A DNA stretch of 10,007 nucleotides from NCBI GenBank assembly GCA_023426005.1, contig JAFABO010000021.1, forward strand, positions 1-10,007, in the 5' to 3' direction. Positions 6,734 to 10,007 of the stretch are shown here, in pieces. Origin of the DNA: Bacillota bacterium (GTDB lineage: Bacteria; Bacillota; Clostridia; Acetivibrionales; DSM-1351). Numbering within the stretch: position 1 is the first letter of the stretch; every line of letters starts with the position of its first letter. Under the pieces are notes generated by a model that did no database searches, was not told the origin of the DNA, and saw only the letters and a list, made by a program, of their open reading frames with translations. A program made the translations under genes and the position numbers.

Positions 6734-6766
6734 AGCCTGATAAAAATTACAAAAGGGGGGATAGTC

Positions 6767-7471
6767 TTGATACTGGACTTTAAGTTTATGGTGGATACCT
6801 TTTTATTGGCCTTGAGCGGTATTCCCACAACACTGGCATTGACCTTTGGAACACTTGTGGTTTCTGTGCCTCTGGGTTTTCTGATTGCAGTTGTGAACCG
6901 GAACAGGGTACCGGGTCTGAGTTTGATTGCCAGATTGTATATATCCTTTGTGAGGGGAACACCTGTTATACTGCTGATATTCCTTATTTACAACAGCCTG
7001 CCGAATCTGCTGTTCAATCTGTTTAAGGCATGGCATATCAGCAATATTGATATTTACAGCGTAAATAATATTTTTTATGCTTTTGCAATATTTATAATAA
7101 CTGAAACCGCAGTGCTGGCAGAGGTTTTCCGCTCTGCACTGTCCACTGTGAACAAAGGACAGCTGGAGGCGGCATGGTCGGTGGGGCTTACGTCCCTTCA
7201 AGCCTACCGCAGGATAATAATTCCTCAGGCATTGGTATCAGCAATGCCGGTATTGTGCAGCAGCACCACCGATCTTATTAAAATGACCTCACTGGCTTTT
7301 ACAATGACGGTGCTGGATATTACGGCAATAGCAAAAATACAGGCCTCTATGCAGCTTTCATATATTGAGGCCTATCTTGATATTTTTCTTCTCTATCTGA
7401 TAATAATTACTGTAGTAGAGAAGCTCTTCAAGCTTGCCGAGAACAGACTGAAAAAGTACAAAACTGCTTAA
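6767..7471 (+). CDS. Amino-acid ABC transporter permease, second subunit
   Basis: This 234-residue protein probably starts at the TTG at 6767, since AAAAGGGGGG (6751-6760) ends 6 nt upstream. The next ATG (6788) would be too far from that site. It has the same family fold as the previous gene product: hydrophobic segments near residues 20-43, 58-84, 103-121, 156-185 and 200-217. The EAA loop LEAAWSVGLTSLQAYRRI with IIPQA (133-155) is present. An unusual patch of aromatic and polar residues (about 88-103) lies between two membrane segments. It forms the inner-membrane channel with the first permease. Confidence 0.88.
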   Translation: MILDFKFMVDTFLLALSGIPTTLALTFGTLVVSVPLGFLIAVVNRNRVPGLSLIARLYISFVRGTPVILLIFLIYNSLPNLLFNLFKAWHISNIDIYSVNNIFYAFAIFIITETAVLAEVFRSALSTVNKGQLEAAWSVGLTSLQAYRRIIIPQALVSAMPVLCSSTTDLIKMTSLAFTMTVLDITAIAKIQASMQLSYIEAYLDIFLLYLIIITVVEKLFKLAENRLKKYKTA

Positions 7472-7521
7472 ACCGGCACATTTAATTTCAGCAGTGCACC
7501 ATGTAGATTCAGTAGCTGTGG

Positions 7522-7540
7522 TGACGCTGCTTTTGCGTCA
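7522..7540 (+). other. Small hairpin in the gap before the ATPase gene
   Basis: TGACGC (7522-7527) and GCGTCA (7535-7540) pair around a 7-nt loop, one base before the GAAGGGAG ribosome binding site of the ATPase gene. No T tract follows. It may protect the mRNA or set the level of ATPase translation. Confidence 0.45.
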
Positions 7541-7554
7541 GAAGGGAGTTTGAA

Positions 7555-8307
7555 ATGATAGAAATAAAAAATATACATAAGGCCTTTGGTAAAAATGAAG
7601 TGCTGAAAGGCGTTGATATCAAGGTGGAAAAGGGAGATGTGGTTGTAATCCTGGGACCCAGCGGTTCTGGGAAGACGACACTGCTCAGGTGTATAAATTT
7701 TCTTGAAAAGGCTGATGACGGTGAAATAACTGTCGGTGATATCAATGTGAATTTTAAGCATGCTGCAAAAAAGGAAATTCTTAATATCAGAAGGCGTACT
7801 GCTATGGTATTTCAGAATTATAATTTATTTAACAACAAAACAGCTCTTGAAAATATAATGGAAGGCCTGGTCACTGCAAGGGGAGTATCCCGGCAGGAAG
7901 CGGAGGGGAAGGCAAGGGTGGCGCTGGAAAAGGTTGGTCTTTCGGATAAGGCTGATTCTTACCCATGCCATCTGTCGGGAGGTCAGCAGCAGAGAGTCGG
8001 GATAGCCCGTGCACTGGTATTGAATCCTGAGGTAATACTCTTTGACGAGCCTACCTCGGCACTTGACCCTGAGCTGGTAGGAGAAGTGCTGACCGTAATA
8101 AAGAAAGTTGCAAAGGAAGGTATTACAATGATTGTTGTAACTCATGAAATGGGCTTTGCATCCGATGTTGCCAACAGGATTGTTTTTATTGACGGAGGTC
8201 TTGTAGTTGAGGAGGGAAATCCCAGAGATATTTTTTCAAACCCGAAGGAGGAAAGGACTAAGCAGTTTCTGCGAAGGATCCTTCCTGAATACAGCTATGA
8301 GATCTGA
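7555..8307 (+). CDS. Amino-acid ABC transporter ATP-binding protein (GlnQ/TcyN-like)
   Basis: This 250-residue cytoplasmic ATPase powers the importer encoded upstream. Motifs appear in the expected order: Walker A GPSGSGKTT (34-42), Q-loop Gln87 in VFQNYNLF, ABC signature LSGGQQQR (140-147), Walker B VILFDE (160-165), D-loop SALD (168-171) and the switch His197 in VVTHEMGFA. The start ATG is preceded by GAAGGGAG. This is the last gene of the transporter set; a strong terminator follows 24 bp after the stop. It belongs to the polar amino-acid uptake family. No feature fixes the substrate; a Tcy-like sulfur amino-acid role is inferred from gene order and neighbours. Confidence 0.93.
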   Translation: MIEIKNIHKAFGKNEVLKGVDIKVEKGDVVVILGPSGSGKTTLLRCINFLEKADDGEITVGDINVNFKHAAKKEILNIRRRTAMVFQNYNLFNNKTALENIMEGLVTARGVSRQEAEGKARVALEKVGLSDKADSYPCHLSGGQQQRVGIARALVLNPEVILFDEPTSALDPELVGEVLTVIKKVAKEGITMIVVTHEMGFASDVANRIVFIDGGLVVEEGNPRDIFSNPKEERTKQFLRRILPEYSYEI

Positions 8308-8330
8308 CTTTTTCGGAAAAAGAGATCAAT

Positions 8331-8370
8331 AAGCCCTCAACCCATTTAATATTAATGGTTTGGGCTTTTT
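8331..8370 (+). terminator. Intrinsic terminator after the transporter operon
   Basis: AAGCCC (8331-8336) pairs with GGGCTT (8362-8367), and the inner part continues as AACC with GGTT and ATT with AAT around an AT loop. The T tract TTTTT ends at 8370. A small CTTTTT/AAAAAG hairpin (about 8308-8322) lies just before it. Confidence 0.85.
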
Positions 8371-8451
8371 GATTTTGTCAGCATACTTTCTTCATAAAAA
8401 GCAGGGAACAGAAACACTTGAATTTTTTTCCTGTAATTTTAGTTAAACCTA

Positions 8452-8480
8452 TTGACATTTACTCAATCTCGTACTATACT
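8452..8480 (+). promoter_or_regulatory. Near-consensus promoter of the YezD gene
   Basis: TTGACA (8452-8457), an ideal 17-bp spacer and TATACT (8475-8480) form one of the two best promoters in the window. The downstream leader is about 95 nt. Confidence 0.85.
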
Positions 8481-8494
8481 TTTAATAACATATA

Positions 8495-8508
8495 AAACAT
8501 ATATGAAT
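8495..8508. promoter_or_regulatory. Candidate operator downstream of the YezD promoter
   Basis: AAACATATATGAAT is identical to 1818-1831 in the nifH promoter region and starts 15 bp after the -10. Its core CATATATG is palindromic. Its position at the transcription start suits a repressor site. A TATCA-TTT-TGATA hairpin (8509-8521) follows directly. Confidence 0.5.
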
Positions 8509-8580
8509 TATCATTTTGATAGGGATTTATATTTAAGAATAAAATGTAAATTCACGATATAATGTGAAGGTGGTGCTAAA

Positions 8581-8745
8581 GTGAGTATAACTCAGGAGAA
8601 TCAACCAAAAGTACCAATCTCAAAAGATGATGTAGAGAAATTATACGAAATGGCAAAGACTCTGAAATATGGCTCCATAACACTTGTATTTCAGGATGGC
8701 AGGCTCATTCAGATTGAAAAGAATGAGAAGGTAAGAGTTAAATAA
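8581..8745 (+). CDS. yezD: YezD/DUF2292 family small protein
   Basis: This 54-residue protein starts at GTG with GAAGGTGG about 8 nt upstream. The sequence SKDDVEKLYEMAKTLKYGSI followed by TLVFQDGRLIQIEKNEKVRV is the typical DUF2292 layout: a short helix, then two strands around a QDGRLIQIE core. The biochemical role is unknown. From memory, members are often encoded beside sulfate or sulfonate uptake and cysteine synthesis genes, which would fit a sulfur role here. It has its own strong promoter and its own terminator, so it is a single-gene unit. The hairpin TTCAC/GTGAA (8551-8555 and 8564-8568) reaches into the ribosome binding site. It shares a promoter motif with the nitrogenase-like genes. 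Confidence 0.85.
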   Translation: MSITQENQPKVPISKDDVEKLYEMAKTLKYGSITLVFQDGRLIQIEKNEKVRVK

Positions 8746-8797
8746 TTACATATTAATTAAATTAATAAAAAATAAGTTAGTTGACTAAAGATATTAG

Positions 8798-8837
8798 AGA
8801 CTAAGTTAAGCCTATATGGCTTTGCTTGGTCTTTTTT
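8798..8837 (+). terminator. Intrinsic terminator after yezD
   Basis: A 15-base arm (8798-8812, AGACTAAG then TTAAGCC) pairs with 8818-8832 (GGCTTTG then CTTGGTCT) around the loop TATAT, with one mismatch and two G-U pairs. A run of T follows to 8837. It separates yezD from the NifB-like gene. Confidence 0.9.
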
Positions 8838-8882
8838 GTTATTTTGCCGGTACACTGCTGTTAGAAGCCTTATGTATAACTA

Positions 8883-8908
8883 TTTAAAAAAATAACTCAG
8901 TTTTTAAA
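8883..8908. repeat. Inverted repeat before the NifB-like gene
   Basis: TTTAAAAA (8883-8890) and TTTTTAAA (8901-8908) form a perfect 8-bp dyad with a 10-bp centre, ending 2 bp before the GAGGTGG ribosome binding site. It may be an operator or an mRNA hairpin, though it consists only of A and T. A weak -10 (TATAAC, 8875-8880) lies just upstream without a clear -35. The AAACATA-NNN-GAAT motif is not seen here. Confidence 0.4.
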
Positions 8909-8923
8909 AAGAGGTGGTATTTT

Positions 8924-9829
8924 GTGGGAACTAATTCTTTAAATGTCTCTGTTGCAAAAACAGAAGAAAAATTTGACCATTTGGTTAAGAAACACCCATG
9001 TTTCAGCGGTGAAGCTCACTTTAAGTATGGGCGCATACATTTGCCCGTCAGTCCTTCATGCAATATTCAGTGTAAATTCTGTAAAAGAAGTATAAATAAA
9101 ACCGAAAACAGACCCGGAGTGGCAAGTAAGGTTCTGAATCCCAGGGAAGCTTTGGATACGCTTGAAAAGGCACTCTGGCTGTGCCCCGATATAACAGTTG
9201 TAGGAATAGCCGGACCAGGTGATACTCTTGCAACCGCCGGCGCACTCGAGACCTTTGAACTGATTGATAAAAAATATCCCCAATTGATAAAATGTCTCAG
9301 CACCAATGGACTGATGCTGTACGAATACGCTGAAAGAATTGTAGAGGCAGGCATAAGGACAATTTCCGTTACAGTAAATGCCGTTGATGCTGAAATACTA
9401 AAGGATATTTGTTCGGGGATATTTTATAAAGGTGAATACCTCCGGGGCCGGGAAGGGGCTCAAGTTCTTATAAATAAACAGTTGGAGGGCATAAGGAAAA
9501 TAAGTCGTGCAGGAGTTACTGTGAAAATAAATACAGTTCTGATCCCGGGAATCAATTTGCAGCATATTGAAGAGATAGCTAAAGCAACTTCGGCTGCGGG
9601 GGCTTCGGTTATGAACATCATACCTTTGATCCCCCAGAATGAGCTGATCAGTTACAGAGCTCCCGATTGCGGCGAATTGAACAATGCCAGGGTAACTGCC
9701 GAAAAATATCTTCAGGTTTTCAGGCATTGCCAGCAGTGCCGGGCCGATGCCTGCGGGATTCCCGGAAAAGGAAAGGATCTGGCCGAATTGCTTTATGATC
9801 AGCCCTTGCAGACCTTTTCACACGGATAA
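8924..9829 (+). CDS. NifB-like radical SAM protein without NifX domain
   Basis: This 301-residue protein starts at GTG with GAGGTGG 6 nt upstream. NifB joins two 4Fe-4S clusters and a SAM-derived carbon into NifB-co, the core of nitrogenase-type cofactors. Seen here are HPCFSGEAH (Cys26), the radical SAM motif CNIQCKFC (Cys46, Cys50, Cys53), GIAGPGDTLA, CLSTNGL, and the C-terminal HCQQCRADA (Cys269, Cys272). After the SAM motif, canonical NifB has CNRKYDCANESRPGV. Here it reads CKRSINKTENRPGV: one residue shorter and without the YDC cysteine, thought to be a ligand of one precursor cluster. The C-terminal NifX-like domain is absent from this protein, but a gene for such a domain follows 83 bp later. 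It could make a cofactor for the D/K-like enzyme, or a variant one. It would be a MarB-type counterpart if the system is Mar-like. Confidence 0.88.
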   Translation: MGTNSLNVSVAKTEEKFDHLVKKHPCFSGEAHFKYGRIHLPVSPSCNIQCKFCKRSINKTENRPGVASKVLNPREALDTLEKALWLCPDITVVGIAGPGDTLATAGALETFELIDKKYPQLIKCLSTNGLMLYEYAERIVEAGIRTISVTVNAVDAEILKDICSGIFYKGEYLRGREGAQVLINKQLEGIRKISRAGVTVKINTVLIPGINLQHIEEIAKATSAAGASVMNIIPLIPQNELISYRAPDCGELNNARVTAEKYLQVFRHCQQCRADACGIPGKGKDLAELLYDQPLQTFSHG

Positions 9830-9912
9830 AGTAAAAATTATATTTTCATTAATATTTATGAGATTTTTGACATTTAAAGTAAATGTGTCCGAGTTACAGA
9901 CAGGAGGTCATT

Positions 9913-10007
9913 ATGTCTTACAGAATAGCGGTCGCCAGCAGTGATGGCAAAGTTGTAAATCAGCATTTCGGCCACAGCAGACAATTTATTATTTTTGAAA
10001 TTTCCGA
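9913..10007 (+). CDS. NifX/NifB-C-terminal family cofactor-binding protein, 3' truncated by window
   Basis: The ATG at 9913 follows AGGAGG (9902-9907). The 31 visible residues, beginning MSYRIAVASSDGKVVNQHFG, match the start of the dinitrogenase iron-molybdenum cofactor family (PF02579), including the HFGHSRQF motif. These small proteins bind or carry Fe-S cofactor precursors such as NifB-co. It lies 83 bp after the NifB-like gene with no terminator between, so the two are probably co-transcribed and together replace the fused NifB-NifX layout of many nitrogen fixers. The rest of the gene is outside the window, so other members of the family (NafY, generic NifX-like proteins) cannot be told apart. 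Confidence 0.85.
   Translation, partial: MSYRIAVASSDGKVVNQHFGHSRQFIIFEIS

Noticed and set aside
9867..9912. Separate promoter for the NifX-type gene at TTGACA (9867-9872)
   Set aside because: No acceptable -10 lies at 16-19 bp, and the gap carries no terminator, so co-transcription with the NifB-like gene is simpler.
1..10007. Ordinary nitrogen-fixation (nif) cluster
   Set aside because: The D-like subunits appear to lack the FeMo-co histidine, the NifB-like protein lacks a conserved cysteine, and no nifV, nifS or ammonium/PII genes are in view. An amino-acid importer sits there instead. Genes outside the window could change this.
1..10007. CRISPR arrays, insertion sequences, tRNA or rRNA genes
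   Set aside because: No regularly spaced repeats, transposase frames, terminal inverted repeats or recognisable RNA gene sequences were seen.

Overview
The window looks like the chromosome of a low-GC anaerobic Firmicute of the Clostridia. The intergenic DNA is AT-rich, the ribosome binding sites are strong (AGGAGG or GGTGG type), GTG and TTG starts are used, promoters are of the sigma-A type, and several genes are nitrogenase-like. The codon style and gene set would suit a Ruminiclostridium-like cellulolytic clostridium, but that assignment is a guess.

Layout. The window opens inside a NifD/NifE-type component-1 protein gene (1-693, C-terminal part only). It converges on a complete NifH-family iron protein gene on the minus strand (822-1679), with a bidirectional terminator between them. 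A divergent promoter region of about 390 bp follows; it is rich in repeats and dyads. It drives nifH leftward and a NifD-like/NifK-like pair rightward (2069-3541 and 3538-4890, overlapping as ATGA). After 196 bp with no visible terminator come a polar amino-acid-type ABC transporter lipoprotein, two different permeases and an ATPase (5087-8307), then a clear terminator. A short YezD/DUF2292 gene (8581-8745) stands alone with a near-consensus promoter and its own terminator. Next come a NifB-like radical SAM protein gene (8924-9829) and the start of a NifX/NifB-C-terminal-type cofactor-binding protein gene (9913-end).

How it may work. NifH would pass electrons to a D/K-type component-1 heterodimer. 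That heterodimer keeps the P-cluster cysteines and the cofactor-cysteine equivalent, but appears to lack the FeMo-co histidine of true nitrogenase. The NifB-like protein and the small cofactor carrier would supply or handle a complex Fe-S cofactor. The transporter has the one-binding-protein, two-permease, one-ATPase layout of cystine/S-methylcysteine (Tcy-like) importers, and YezD genes are often found near sulfur-assimilation genes. This is therefore more likely a nitrogenase-like reductase acting on an imported, possibly organosulfur, compound than a nitrogen-fixation cluster. The closest characterised analogue would be methylthio-alkane reductase (MarBHDK of Rhodospirillum rubrum).

The strongest new observation is a shared motif, AAACATA-NNN-GAAT. 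It lies downstream of the promoters or promoter candidates of nifH, the D/K-like pair and yezD, with a weaker copy before the transporter. This points to one regulon covering all of these units.
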